64,000 nucleotides of DNA, taken from assembly GCF_016650695.1 (NCBI RefSeq), contig NZ_JAEKFH010000005.1, forward strand, positions 868,001-932,000. The letters run 5' to 3'. A model generated the notes under the pieces. It ran no database searches and was not told where the DNA came from. It was given only the letters and a program-made list of their open reading frames with translations. Source of the stretch: Pseudomonas sp. TH41 (GTDB lineage: Bacteria; Pseudomonadota; Gammaproteobacteria; Pseudomonadales; Pseudomonadaceae). Shown here piece after piece: positions 26,196 through 34,386 of this stretch. The first letter of the stretch is position 1. Every line of letters begins with the position of its first letter. Made by a program: the position numbers and the translations under genes.

Positions 26196-27755
26196 TCAGC
26201 TGTTATCTTTTCCGACTTCATATTCACGCAACTTGTTGGCAATGGTGGTATGCGAAACCCCCAATCGCTTACCCAATTGGCGACTGCTGGGGTGCTCCGA
26301 ATACAAACGCTCCAGCACAGCCTTCTCGAATCGCCCGACGATCGCATCCAGCCCGCCCTCGAGCGAAAAATCGCCAAGGGGCTGACGCACGCCGTAGTCC
26401 GGCAAGCGAATATGCTCCGCCTTGACGGTCCCGCCGTCGCACAGGGAAACCGCCTGGAACAGCACGTTCTCCAGCTGCCGCACATTGCCCGGCCAATGGT
26501 AGTGACTGAGCCGCTCCATCGCCGCCGGCGCCAGCTTCGGCAGTGGACAACCGATCTGCCGACTGGCCTGGTCGAGGAAGTGCTCCACCAGCGGCGTCAA
26601 ACCATCGAGGCATTCACGCAACGGCGGAATGTGCAACGACAGCACGTTCAAGCGGTGATACAAATCCTGGCGAAACTCCCCGCGCGCGCACAATTCGGAA
26701 AGATCGACCTGCGTCGCGCAGATCACTCGCACATCGAGATAGACCTCTTCATCACTGCCCACGCGACGGAAGCATCCGTCCTGCAGGAAGCGCAGCAATT
26801 TCACCTGCAAGCGCGGGCTCATTTCCCCAACACCATCGAGAAACAGCGTACCGCCGGCCGTCAGCTCCAGCAGCCCGAGCTTGCCCTCGGCCCGCGCCCC
26901 TTCGAAGGCACCGGGGCCGTAGCCAAACAACTCGGTCTCGGCCATGGATTCCGGCAGGCCGGCGCAATTCAGCGCCATCAATGGCGACTGCCCGCGCGGA
27001 CTTGCCAGGTGGCAGGCTCGCGCCAGCAACTCTTTGCCGGTGCCGGTTTCACCTTCTATCAATAGCGGCGCATCCAGCGGCGCCATGCGTCGAGCTTCGC
27101 GCACCACGGCGGCCATCACTTTCGAGCTTTGAAAGATGCTGTCGAACCCACGCAGTTCCTGCTTGCGCACGTTATAGATGCGCTCCCCCACCCGGTCAGC
27201 GCGGTGCAGCGTGAGGACCGCGCCGGCCATGGCTTCGCTGTCATCATGCTCCGACTGCAGCGGTGCGATATCGGCGAGAAACACGTCACCCTTGACCTTG
27301 ACCCGCAGCCCGTTGATCCGCGATTTATTGGCGCGCACCAACTCCGGCAGGTCGAAATCCTCGGCGTACCGCGACAGCGGAATTCCCGGCACCTCGTCCA
27401 CTCGCACGCCGAGCAACTGCGCCGCCGCGCGGTTAGCCGCGACGATGGAACCGCCCATGTCAATCGATAGCACCGGGAACTCCAAGGCGCCGAGCAGGGC
27501 ATTGAGCTCCATGTGCCGACGTTCACTGGGCATAAGCCCTACACGCTTGACGCCAAAAACGCCCGCAATGGCTTCGAACTTCGGACGCAGCGCCTGGAAC
27601 TGAATGTTGATCAGGTTCGGGCAGTGCAGGTAAATCGCGTTGCCATGCTCGCCCCCCACTTCGCCGCGAGCAACGTTGACCCCGTACTCCACCAGCAAGT
27701 TGAGAATGTCACGCAGGATGCCAATGCGGTTCTGGCAGTGGACTTTGATACGCAT
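26196..27755 (-). CDS. phhR: PhhR, TyrR-type regulator of aromatic amino-acid catabolism
   Basis: PhhR activates phh genes and other aromatic amino-acid genes in response to phenylalanine or tyrosine. The 519-residue protein has an ACT-like N-terminus (1-70), a PAS domain (about 80-190), an AAA+ domain with Walker A GETGTGKE at 235-242, and a C-terminal Fis-type helix-turn-helix (SSRQLGKRLGVSHTTIANKLREY). The sigma-54 contact loop, usually GAFTGA, reads GAFEGA at 282-287. This change agrees with TyrR/PhhR relatives that can work with sigma-70. The gene is divergent from phhA, with about 400 bases between that hold a REPIN and a PhhR box. Confidence 0.93.
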   Translation of the reverse strand: MRIKVHCQNRIGILRDILNLLVEYGVNVARGEVGGEHGNAIYLHCPNLINIQFQALRPKFEAIAGVFGVKRVGLMPSERRHMELNALLGALEFPVLSIDMGGSIVAANRAAAQLLGVRVDEVPGIPLSRYAEDFDLPELVRANKSRINGLRVKVKGDVFLADIAPLQSEHDDSEAMAGAVLTLHRADRVGERIYNVRKQELRGFDSIFQSSKVMAAVVREARRMAPLDAPLLIEGETGTGKELLARACHLASPRGQSPLMALNCAGLPESMAETELFGYGPGAFEGARAEGKLGLLELTAGGTLFLDGVGEMSPRLQVKLLRFLQDGCFRRVGSDEEVYLDVRVICATQVDLSELCARGEFRQDLYHRLNVLSLHIPPLRECLDGLTPLVEHFLDQASRQIGCPLPKLAPAAMERLSHYHWPGNVRQLENVLFQAVSLCDGGTVKAEHIRLPDYGVRQPLGDFSLEGGLDAIVGRFEKAVLERLYSEHPSSRQLGKRLGVSHTTIANKLREYEVGKDNS

Positions 27756-27806
27756 ATAAAAGGCCCGAAAAAACGGTGAGTAAGGTTAATGCCAGACACA
27801 AAACCT

Positions 27807-27893
27807 GTGGGAGCGGGCTTGCTCGCGAAAGCGATCTGTCTGATACATCAATGTCGGATATGCCGACGCTTTCGCGAGCAAGCCCGCTCCCAC
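27807..27893. repeat. REPIN-like palindrome, family B
   Basis: Inverted GTGGGAGCGGGCTTGCTCGC units frame a spacer of about 30 bases in the phhR-phhA intergenic region. The same unit occurs at 37131 and 46808. It lies about 125 bases upstream of the PhhR box, so it probably does not interfere with phhA activation. Confidence 0.9.
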
Positions 27894-28018
27894 ACGGGAA
27901 TTGCAGCGCCCTCGAAAGTATATTTTTGCCAAGCAGCTCAGTTAGTCGTCAAGATTATGTGACATGGATGAGCCTTTTCAAACCCGGAAACCCCAATACC
28001 TGCGCGTCAACCGACAAA

Positions 28019-28036
28019 CGTAACGAAATCTTTACG
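28019..28036. promoter_or_regulatory. PhhR/TyrR box upstream of phhA
   Basis: The 18-base sequence CGTAAC-GAAATC-TTTACG is close to the TyrR-type consensus TGTAAA-N6-TTTACA and nearly symmetrical. It lies 121 bases upstream of the phhA start, in the region where PhhR is expected to bind. The binding itself is inferred from sequence. Confidence 0.75.
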
Positions 28037-28064
28037 AAAACCGAGGATTTTTCCTACGATCAAT

Positions 28065-28082
28065 GAGGAACACCTGCTGCAA
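28065..28082 (+). promoter_or_regulatory. Possible sigma-54-like element before phhA
   Basis: The sequence around GG (28067-28068) and GC (28079-28080) has the right ten-base spacing and an AGGAAC/CTGCA pattern. It matches 8 of the 11 specified positions by eye. It is weaker than the flgF site. It may be accidental, because PhhR may use sigma-70. Confidence 0.3.
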
Positions 28083-28157
28083 CCTCGCCACGCTTGAGGT
28101 ATTTCTAAGTCCATAGCAGGACATAACAAGAACGAAATCCCCTAGCAGGAGACCAGC

Positions 28158-28949
28158 ATGAAGCAGACGCAATACGTGGCTCGCGAGCCCGATGCGCAAG
28201 GTTTTATCGACTACCCCGCCGAAGAACACGCGGTGTGGAACACGCTGATCACTCGCCAACTGAAAGTGATCGAAGGGCGTGCGTGCCAGGAATACCTGGA
28301 CGGTATCGAAAAACTCGGTCTGCCCCACGACCGCATTCCGCAACTCGGTGAAATCAACAAAGTCCTTGGTGAAACCACCGGCTGGCAAGTTGCCCGAGTC
28401 CCGGCACTGATTCCTTTCCAGACCTTTTTTGAATTGCTCGCCAATAAGCAGTTTCCCGTGGCGACGTTTATTCGTACCCGCGAAGAGCTGGACTACCTGC
28501 AAGAGCCGGACATTTTCCACGAGATCTTTGGCCACTGCCCGCTGCTGACCAATCCCTGGTTTGCCGAATTCACCCACACCTACGGCAAACTTGGCCTACA
28601 GGCTTCCAAGGAAGAACGCGTGTATCTGGCGCGTCTGTACTGGATGACCATCGAATTCGGCCTGGTGGATACCCCGCAAGGTCAGCGCATTTACGGTGGC
28701 GGTATCTTGTCCTCACCGAAAGAAACTGTTTATTGCCTGTCGGACGAACCGGAACACCAGGCCTTCGACCCGCTGGAATGCATGCGTACGCCTTACCGCA
28801 TCGACATCCTGCAACCGCTGTACTTTGTCCTGCCGAACCTGAAGCGCCTGTTCGACCTGGCACACGAAGACATCATGGGCATGGTCAAGCAAGGTATGCA
28901 GCTGGGCTTGCATGCACCAAAATTTCCGCCAAAACCAAAAGCTGCGTGA
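28158..28949 (+). CDS. phhA: PhhA, phenylalanine 4-hydroxylase
   Basis: PhhA hydroxylates L-phenylalanine to L-tyrosine with tetrahydropterin, oxygen and non-heme iron. It is 263 residues, the usual bacterial length without the eukaryotic regulatory domain. The iron ligands are visible as His121 and His126 in HEIFGHCPLL and Glu166 in YWMTIEFGL. The start ATG at 28158 follows GCAGGAGACC. It is the first gene of phhABC. The stop codon lies in the loop of a hairpin (28937-28961). Confidence 0.97.
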   Translation: MKQTQYVAREPDAQGFIDYPAEEHAVWNTLITRQLKVIEGRACQEYLDGIEKLGLPHDRIPQLGEINKVLGETTGWQVARVPALIPFQTFFELLANKQFPVATFIRTREELDYLQEPDIFHEIFGHCPLLTNPWFAEFTHTYGKLGLQASKEERVYLARLYWMTIEFGLVDTPQGQRIYGGGILSSPKETVYCLSDEPEHQAFDPLECMRTPYRIDILQPLYFVLPNLKRLFDLAHEDIMGMVKQGMQLGLHAPKFPPKPKAA

Positions 28950-28961
28950 TCCGCAGCTTTT
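28937..28961. terminator. Hairpin containing the phhA stop codon, possible attenuator before phhB
   Basis: Perfect ten-base arms AAAAGCTGCG and CGCAGCTTTT flank a five-base loop (TGATC) that contains the phhA stop. The run of four T is short, so termination would be partial at most. Translating ribosomes would also open the stem, which fits a polarity or coupling device between phhA and phhB. Confidence 0.5.
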
Positions 28962-29053
28962 AGAATCAAGTGAGCCTGTCAGGAACCGACGCTTTGGTTT
29001 AGCGTGGTGACACTGACGGCCGATTTCCAATAATTCGATTTCAGGAACCCATC

Positions 29054-29410
29054 ATGTCCACATTGAACCAAGCCCACTGCGAAGCCTGCCAGGCCGGCGC
29101 CCCTCAAGTCAGCGACGAAGAGCTGCCGGTCCTGATCAAGCAGATCCCTGACTGGAACATCGAAGTTCGCGATGGCGTGATGCAGCTGGAAAAAATTTTC
29201 CTGTTCAAGAACTTCAAACACGCGCTGGCGTTCACCAATGCCGTCGGTGAAATATCCGAGGCCGAAGGTCATCACCCTGGGCTGCTGACCGAGTGGGGCA
29301 AAGTCACCGTGACCTGGTGGAGCCATTCCATCAAGGGCCTGCACCGCAACGACTTCATCATGGCCGCGCGCACTGACGAAGTGGCCAAGGATGCCGAGGG
29401 CCGTAAATAA
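29054..29410 (+). CDS. phhB: PhhB, pterin-4a-carbinolamine dehydratase
   Basis: PhhB dehydrates 4a-hydroxytetrahydropterin and so regenerates the cofactor used by PhhA. It is 118 residues. The family signature is EGHHPGLLTEWGKVTVTWWSH (residues about 74-94), with the catalytic histidines. CPxA-like Cys residues occur in the N-terminal extension (CEACQAG). It lies 104 bases after phhA, and its TAA overlaps the phhC ATG by one base (TAATG), so the two are coupled. Confidence 0.95.
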   Translation: MSTLNQAHCEACQAGAPQVSDEELPVLIKQIPDWNIEVRDGVMQLEKIFLFKNFKHALAFTNAVGEISEAEGHHPGLLTEWGKVTVTWWSHSIKGLHRNDFIMAARTDEVAKDAEGRK

Positions 29411-30603
29411 TGCATTTCGACGCCATCGGCCGGGTACCCGGCGACCCGATCCTCGGTCTGATGGAGGCCTATGCGCAGGACCCTAATCCGCGCAAGTTCG
29501 ACCTCGGCGTGGGCGTCTACAAAGACGCCCAGGGCCTGACACCGATTCCTCAAGCGGTGAAACTCGCCGAGGCGCGCCTGGTGGATCGACAGACCACCAA
29601 GACCTACATCGGCGGTCACGGCGAAACGGCGTTCGGCAAGGTTATCAATGAGCTGGTGCTGGGCGCCGATTCGACGCTGATTGCCGAACAACGCGCCGGC
29701 GTCACCCAGACCCCGGGCGGCACTGGCGCGTTGCGCTTGAGCGCGGATTTCATCGCGCAATGCCTGCCCGGCCGTGGCGTATGGTTGAGCAATCCGACCT
29801 GGCCGATTCACGAAACCATCTTCGCGGCAGCCGGGGTCAAGGTCAGTCATTACCCGTATGTGGGCAGTGACAACCGTCTCGACGTCGACGCGATGCTGGC
29901 GGTGCTCAATGAAGTGCCAACGGGCGATGTGGTGCTGCTGCACGCCTGCTGTCATAACCCGACCGGTTTCGATCTGTCCCATGACGACTGGCGCCGAGTG
30001 CTGGAGGTGGTACGTCGCCGTGATCTGCTGCCGCTGATCGACTTCGCTTATCAGGGCTTCGGTGACGGTCTGGAACAGGACGCCTGGTCGACCCGGCTCT
30101 TCGCCGCCGAACTGCCGGAAGTGTTGATCACCAGCTCCTGCTCGAAAAACTTCGGGTTGTACCGGGACCGCACTGGCGCGCTGATTGTCTGCGCGACAAC
30201 CGCCGACAAACTGGTGGATATCCGCAGCCAACTGGCCAACATCGCGCGCAATCTGTGGTCGACGCCGCCGGACCACGGTGCTGCCGTGGTAGCGACCATC
30301 CTGGGCGATCCGGAGCTGAAAAGCCTCTGGGCCGATGAAGTGGAAGCCATGCGCTTGCGTATCGCCCAATTGCGCAGTGGCTTGGTGGAAGCCCTTGAGC
30401 CTCACGGTTTGCGCGAGCGCTTTGCGCACATTGGCGTGCAACGCGGGATGTTTTCCTACACCGGTTTGACGCCGGAGCAGGTAAAAAACCTGCGCGACAA
30501 CCACAGCGTCTACATGGTCGGCACTGGCCGGGCGAACGTGGCGGGGATTGATGCGACGCGTCTGGATCTGTTGGCCGAAGCCATTGCTGAAGTCTGTAAA
30601 TAA
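29410..30603 (+). CDS. phhC: PhhC, aromatic amino-acid aminotransferase
   Basis: PhhC is a class I PLP aminotransferase that converts tyrosine (and phenylalanine) to the keto acid, the step after PhhA. It is 397 residues. Lys246 in SSCSKNFGLYRDRTG is the PLP lysine, and HNPTGFD and DFAYQGF are the other family motifs. Its start overlaps the phhB stop. Relatives also include TyrB-like and AspC-like enzymes, but the operon fixes the aromatic role. Confidence 0.93.
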   Translation: MHFDAIGRVPGDPILGLMEAYAQDPNPRKFDLGVGVYKDAQGLTPIPQAVKLAEARLVDRQTTKTYIGGHGETAFGKVINELVLGADSTLIAEQRAGVTQTPGGTGALRLSADFIAQCLPGRGVWLSNPTWPIHETIFAAAGVKVSHYPYVGSDNRLDVDAMLAVLNEVPTGDVVLLHACCHNPTGFDLSHDDWRRVLEVVRRRDLLPLIDFAYQGFGDGLEQDAWSTRLFAAELPEVLITSSCSKNFGLYRDRTGALIVCATTADKLVDIRSQLANIARNLWSTPPDHGAAVVATILGDPELKSLWADEVEAMRLRIAQLRSGLVEALEPHGLRERFAHIGVQRGMFSYTGLTPEQVKNLRDNHSVYMVGTGRANVAGIDATRLDLLAEAIAEVCK

Positions 30604-30623
30604 CCATCAATCGCCCCCCTCCT

Positions 30624-30704
30624 GTAGGAGCGAGCTTGCTCGCGATGGTGTGTCAGTCGAATGAACTTTGCCTGACACTCCATCGCGAGCAAGCTCGCTC
30701 CTAC
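30624..30704. repeat. REPIN-like palindrome, family C
   Basis: Inverted GTAGGAGCGAGCTTGCTCGC units with a spacer of about 32 bases follow the phhC stop by about 20 bases. The hairpin could protect or end the phh transcript. Related elements lie at 38798 and 45318. Confidence 0.9.
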
Positions 30705-30847
30705 ATTGACCTGTCTAGACAACCCCATCCGTCGTAACAAATGGATATAAAAGTCTATTTGTCATTCCTCGTGCTGTATCCTTCCCAGGCTTTTTTAAAA
30801 GCGCGGATCTACCAGATCTATCAACAGACTTTGCGAGGAGCGCGAAC

Positions 30848-30979
30848 ATGCACGAGATTCCTAATCTCCCCTTCCCAAGCCTGCACAAAACTGAGCAGAC
30901 ACCCACGCACCAAGCCGGCGCCCAACAGCCCGAGCCGAAAGAAGGCACTGACAGTCGCAAGGCTGACAGGGAAGACTGA
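30848..30979 (+). CDS. Small hydrophilic protein of 43 residues, function unknown
   Basis: The ORF begins at ATG 30848 with a strong GAGGAG eight bases upstream and encodes MHEIPNLPFPSLHKTEQ and so on, ending in a charged KADRED tail. It is Pro- and Gln-rich with no membrane segment or known domain. The good ribosome-binding site is the main evidence that it is real. A perfect hairpin follows it at 31000-31031. Confidence 0.5.
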   Translation: MHEIPNLPFPSLHKTEQTPTHQAGAQQPEPKEGTDSRKADRED

Positions 30980-30999
30980 AACACCTGCAATGCCAGACC

Positions 31000-31031
31000 G
31001 TGTGGAAAGCGCTAACATGCGCTTTCCACAC
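31000..31031. other. Perfect 13-base inverted repeat, possible operator or hairpin
   Basis: GTGTGGAAAGCGC and its exact complement are separated by six bases. It lies between the 43-residue ORF and the 60-residue ORF, 25 bases before the start of the latter. No T-run follows, so it is not a standard terminator for the plus strand. Confidence 0.55.
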
Positions 31032-31055
31032 CGCCTGAACCCCGAGCCCCGCCCC

Positions 31056-31238
31056 ATGACCGATGAATTCAGCGACACCCAGGCCAGCGTCCTGATCGGC
31101 ACCGCCGAAAAGATGATCGAGCTCTGGAATCGCCTCTCCCCCGAAAAACAAGCCGCCCTGCTGGCCCGTTTCGGCAGCGAAGAAAACGCCTTGGCCGCCC
31201 TGGTCACGACGCAACTGGTCGCCCCCGCCAAGCCCTGA
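31056..31238 (+). CDS. Conserved-looking small helical protein of 60 residues
   Basis: ATG 31056 opens a 60-residue protein (MTDEFSDTQASVLIGTAEKM, ending APAKP). It is rich in Ala, Leu and Glu, likely helical and soluble. I do not recognise a domain. The amphipathic pattern and the stop close to the MFS gene suggest a genuine small Pseudomonas protein. An in-frame open stretch continues upstream to 30741, but that part crosses the hairpin and lacks a start signal. Confidence 0.6.
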   Translation: MTDEFSDTQASVLIGTAEKMIELWNRLSPEKQAALLARFGSEENALAALVTTQLVAPAKP

Positions 31239-31342
31239 ACCACCGCCGCCCGGCAAATAGTTTTACTTTTTCACGCCCCACGACCGCTCGCGCCGTTATC
31301 ATAAGCAGCCTATCTATCCTGCTTTCCCGTGGACCTTTACCC

Positions 31343-32542
31343 ATGCCTGAAAACCAGCGCCCCCTGACGGTCACGCTGCAAGTCGTATCCATCGTTCTGT
31401 TCACTTTTATTGGCTACCTGAATATCGGCATTCCCCTCGCCGTACTGCCGGGCTATGTCCACAGCGACCTGGGCTTCGGCGCAGTCATCGCCGGATTAGT
31501 GATCAGCGTGCAATACCTGGCCACCCTGCTCAGCCGTCCCTATGCCGGGAAAATAATCGACAACAAGGGCAGCAAGCTGGCGGTGATGTATGGCCTCGCC
31601 GGCTGTGGTTTGAGCGGTGTGTTCATGTTGATTTCGGCCTGGACTCAGAGCCTGCCAACCTTGAGCCTGATCAGCCTGTTGGTGGGTCGTTTGGTGCTCG
31701 GCAGCGCAGAAAGCCTGGTGGGTTCGGGCTCGATCGGCTGGGGCATTGGCCGGGTCGGCGCGGCGCACACCGCCAAAGTCATCTCGTGGAACGGCATCGC
31801 CAGTTATGGCGCGCTGGCGGTCGGGGCACCGTTTGGGGTGCTGCTGGTCAGCCAACTGGGCTTGTGGAGCATGGGCGTGAGCATTGTGCTGTTGGCCGTC
31901 CTTGGGCTGGCGCTGGCCTGGCCTAAAACCGCCGCGCCGATTGTGGTCGGTGAACGCCTGCCGTTCATGCACGTGCTCGGGCGAGTACTGCCGCATGGAT
32001 GCGGACTGGCGCTGGGCTCCATTGGGTTTGGCACCATCGCCACCTTCATCACCCTGTATTACGCCACTCAGCATTGGTCCAACGCGGTGCTGTGCCTGAG
32101 CCTGTTTGGTGCCAGCTTCATTGGTGCGCGATTGTTGTTCGGCAACCTGATCAACCGCCTCGGCGGCTTTCGTGTGGCAATTGCGTGCCTGTCGGTGGAG
32201 ACGCTGGGACTATTGTTGTTGTGGCTGGCGCCAGATGCCCATTGGGCGCTGGCAGGTGCGGCGCTCAGCGGCTTCGGGTTCTCGCTGGTGTTCCCGGCAC
32301 TGGGCGTCGAAGCGGTCAACCTGGTACCAGCCTCCAGTCGTGGTGCGGCGGTCGGGGCCTATTCGCTGTTTATCGATTTGTCGCTGGGGATTACCGGGCC
32401 GGTGGCAGGTGCGATTGCAGCAGGTTTCGGCTTTGCCTCGATCTTCCTGTTTGCTGCCTTCGCCGCTTTAAGCGGATTGATGCTGAGCGTTTATCTGTAC
32501 CGGCAGGCCCCCAAGTATCGCGAAGAAAGAAACGCGCGTTAA
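31343..32542 (+). CDS. MFS transporter (YhhS/arabinose-efflux-like)
   Basis: The 399-residue inner-membrane protein has about twelve hydrophobic segments. The first is VVSIVLFTFIGYLNIGIPLA at residues about 14-33. An RPYAGKIIDNKGSK loop between helices 2 and 3 is the MFS motif A position. It resembles the YhhS/YfcJ efflux group, whose substrates are uncertain. It converges with arfB: the two stop codons overlap by four bases (32539-32542). No regulator is next to it. Confidence 0.82.
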   Translation: MPENQRPLTVTLQVVSIVLFTFIGYLNIGIPLAVLPGYVHSDLGFGAVIAGLVISVQYLATLLSRPYAGKIIDNKGSKLAVMYGLAGCGLSGVFMLISAWTQSLPTLSLISLLVGRLVLGSAESLVGSGSIGWGIGRVGAAHTAKVISWNGIASYGALAVGAPFGVLLVSQLGLWSMGVSIVLLAVLGLALAWPKTAAPIVVGERLPFMHVLGRVLPHGCGLALGSIGFGTIATFITLYYATQHWSNAVLCLSLFGASFIGARLLFGNLINRLGGFRVAIACLSVETLGLLLLWLAPDAHWALAGAALSGFGFSLVFPALGVEAVNLVPASSRGAAVGAYSLFIDLSLGITGPVAGAIAAGFGFASIFLFAAFAALSGLMLSVYLYRQAPKYREERNAR

Positions 32543-32952
32543 AAATCGACCTTGCCGCGTCCGGCCTTGATGCTGCCGCGCTTGGTCTTTGATTCCAGCC
32601 GACGCTTCTTCGAACCGAGGGTCGGCTTGGTTGGACGACGCTTCTTCTCGACCTTGGTGGCGCTGAGGATCAACTCGGTCAGCCGCTCCAGCGCATCGGC
32701 GCGATTGGCTTCCTGCGTCCGGTATTGCTGGGCCTTGATGATCAACACGCCTTCGCTGGTGATGCGACTGTCCCGCAGCGCCAGCAGCCGTTCCTTGTAG
32801 AACTCGGGCAACGACGAGGCCGGAATGTCGAAGCGCAAGTGCACAGCACTGGAGACCTTGTTGACGTTCTGCCCGCCGGCGCCTTGGGCGCGGATGGCCG
32901 TCAATTCGATCTCGGCATCCGGCAGATGCACGTTGTTGGAAATCACCAGCAT
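32539..32952 (-). CDS. arfB: ArfB (YaeJ), alternative ribosome-rescue factor
   Basis: ArfB releases peptides from ribosomes stalled without a stop codon. The 137-residue protein has the catalytic GGQ at residues 26-28 (QGAGGQNVNK) and the basic C-terminal tail (KKRRPTKPTLGSKKRRLESKT) that enters the empty mRNA channel. Length and tail match ArfB rather than RF1 or RF2. It is convergent with the MFS gene. Confidence 0.93.
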   Translation of the reverse strand: MLVISNNVHLPDAEIELTAIRAQGAGGQNVNKVSSAVHLRFDIPASSLPEFYKERLLALRDSRITSEGVLIIKAQQYRTQEANRADALERLTELILSATKVEKKRRPTKPTLGSKKRRLESKTKRGSIKAGRGKVDF

Positions 32953-33152
32953 GGAAAGGGGTCCGGGTTCGGGGGCGTTCAGGATACCGCGAATAACATT
33001 CTGAATAGCACGTGATTACTGGAGCAGGCGAGATCAGGAAGGCGATGCCAGACGTTTCTTACAGTCTTCTCGGATTTACAATAGAGGAGTTGCTTTGTTT
33101 CGCAGGGCAATACTAATCTAAGGCTACACCTCAACGAATTATAAATTATCTT

Positions 33153-33362
33153 ATGAACATTGAGAACATTCGATACCATTTGGCGGTAACCTGTTTGGTT
33201 TTGGGTTGTTCAATTCCGATTATGGGAGCGGTTGTCTGGCTCATCACCGCGATTTTCCCACTAAAGAATTGTTACTTAAATATTGCCTACGTAGCAACGT
33301 ATATCCCTATCGCAATATTTGGCATGCAGTTCTACCTTCCAAGACTACGTGGCTGGACATAA
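33153..33362 (+). CDS. Small two-helix membrane protein, copy 1; immunity candidate
   Basis: The 69-residue protein has two probable membrane helices (about 10-34 and 42-60) and a basic C-terminus (YLPRLRGWT). It is about 58% identical, by hand alignment, to the protein encoded at 33460-33675. Both share RYxLAVTCLVLGCS and IAIFGxxFYxPRLRGxT. The region is AT-rich compared with its surroundings. No clear Shine-Dalgarno sequence precedes this copy. The pair ends facing the DUF4225 gene, so an immunity role is possible but not shown. Confidence 0.65.
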   Translation: MNIENIRYHLAVTCLVLGCSIPIMGAVVWLITAIFPLKNCYLNIAYVATYIPIAIFGMQFYLPRLRGWT

Positions 33363-33459
33363 CGACAGCAATGCAAAATTACATCACCATTACTCATGTG
33401 CATGCCGAATTTTCCTATCTGGGAATCCTATTTCTGCAACTTAAAATATAAAGGACACA

Positions 33460-33675
33460 ATGGCATTGACTCTCGAAAACCTCCGCTACAATTTAGCTGT
33501 AACTTGCTTAGTACTTGGTTGCTCCGGTTTACCTGCAGCAATTGTTGTTTTGTGCATAACTCAAATAATTCCACTGGAGGGGAAGCACCTGAACATTACC
33601 TACTTAATAATTTACGTAACCATCGCTATTTTTGGCTTGCGATTCTACATTCCGAGATTGCGTGGCTTAACGTAG
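33460..33675 (+). CDS. Small two-helix membrane protein, copy 2; immunity candidate
   Basis: This 71-residue paralogue of the preceding gene has the same two hydrophobic segments and the PRLRGLT end. It begins at ATG 33460 with AAAGGACAC just upstream, a better ribosome site than copy 1. Its stop lies only 21 bases from the end of the convergent DUF4225 gene. I do not recognise a named family. Confidence 0.72.
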   Translation: MALTLENLRYNLAVTCLVLGCSGLPAAIVVLCITQIIPLEGKHLNITYLIIYVTIAIFGLRFYIPRLRGLT

Positions 33676-33696
33676 ATAAAAAATGATACTCACCTG

Positions 33697-34386
33697 TCAT
33701 TCACTTCGATATTCATCTTGAAGCAGTGTATTCAGTGTAAAAAAATCCACCATCGCTTCTAGAGACAAAGCCAATTTCCCCATTTGCCGATAAGCCTTTT
33801 CATGAGTAATTGGGTCATATCTAAACAATTCGAACGAGCCACGCTTTGGCACTTGCCTGAATATTCCGTACCCGGATAAATACAAGTCTATAGAGTAATA
33901 AATCGTACTCCCTAGATGATCATCTTTCAGCGCGCTTTGATAAATGTATCTAACAGGCCCGATCGTACCTGGCATGCCGGGGCCGTGGTATAAATTTCCC
34001 GCCCCCTCATAGATATTATTAGCACCGTGGGCGATTAAAAGTCCGCCTGGTATTGCGCCAACGCCTCCGGGCATTGCAATAGCCGAAAAGCCCGTTCGAA
34101 CTTGCATGACGCCCGCCGCCACACCGATGCCGTTCTGCAGGTAAAAACGCGCCTTCGACGATAACTCTTCGTACTCGCTTCTGAGCTCCTGAACCCCTTG
34201 CCACGCAGTAATTAGCCCCTCATCGACGGCTTGAATGACCTCATTGGCGCAGGCAGAAATAATCGAACTAAATCGTAACCGTGTAACACCGTCCGGCAAA
34301 TGTATCATGCCAATATTGCATCCAACCGCTACCAGATCAGAAGCAGCCCTGGTCACGTCATGAATATCGCACGAAGTTTCATTCAT
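33697..34386 (-). CDS. DUF4225-domain protein, candidate T6SS effector
   Basis: ATG 34386 overlaps the hcp stop (GATGAATGA), giving 229 residues and tight translational coupling. A longer frame to 34485 lies inside hcp and is not used. The C-terminal half holds the DUF4225 pattern: a Gly-rich hydrophobic stretch (about 95-140) ending LLIAHGANNIYEG, then SIDLYLSGYGIFRQ and FELFRYDP. Such proteins are often found beside hcp in pseudomonads. The hydrophobic glycine-rich stretch suggests membrane action, but the activity is unknown. The small membrane proteins encoded at 33153-33675 are the nearest possible immunity proteins. Confidence 0.8.
   Translation of the reverse strand: MNETSCDIHDVTRAASDLVAVGCNIGMIHLPDGVTRLRFSSIISACANEVIQAVDEGLITAWQGVQELRSEYEELSSKARFYLQNGIGVAAGVMQVRTGFSAIAMPGGVGAIPGGLLIAHGANNIYEGAGNLYHGPGMPGTIGPVRYIYQSALKDDHLGSTIYYSIDLYLSGYGIFRQVPKRGSFELFRYDPITHEKAYRQMGKLALSLEAMVDFFTLNTLLQDEYRSE

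Noticed and set aside
31343..32542. MFS gene as a specific antibiotic or sugar efflux pump
   Set aside because: Only the general MFS pattern is visible; no substrate can be read from sequence.
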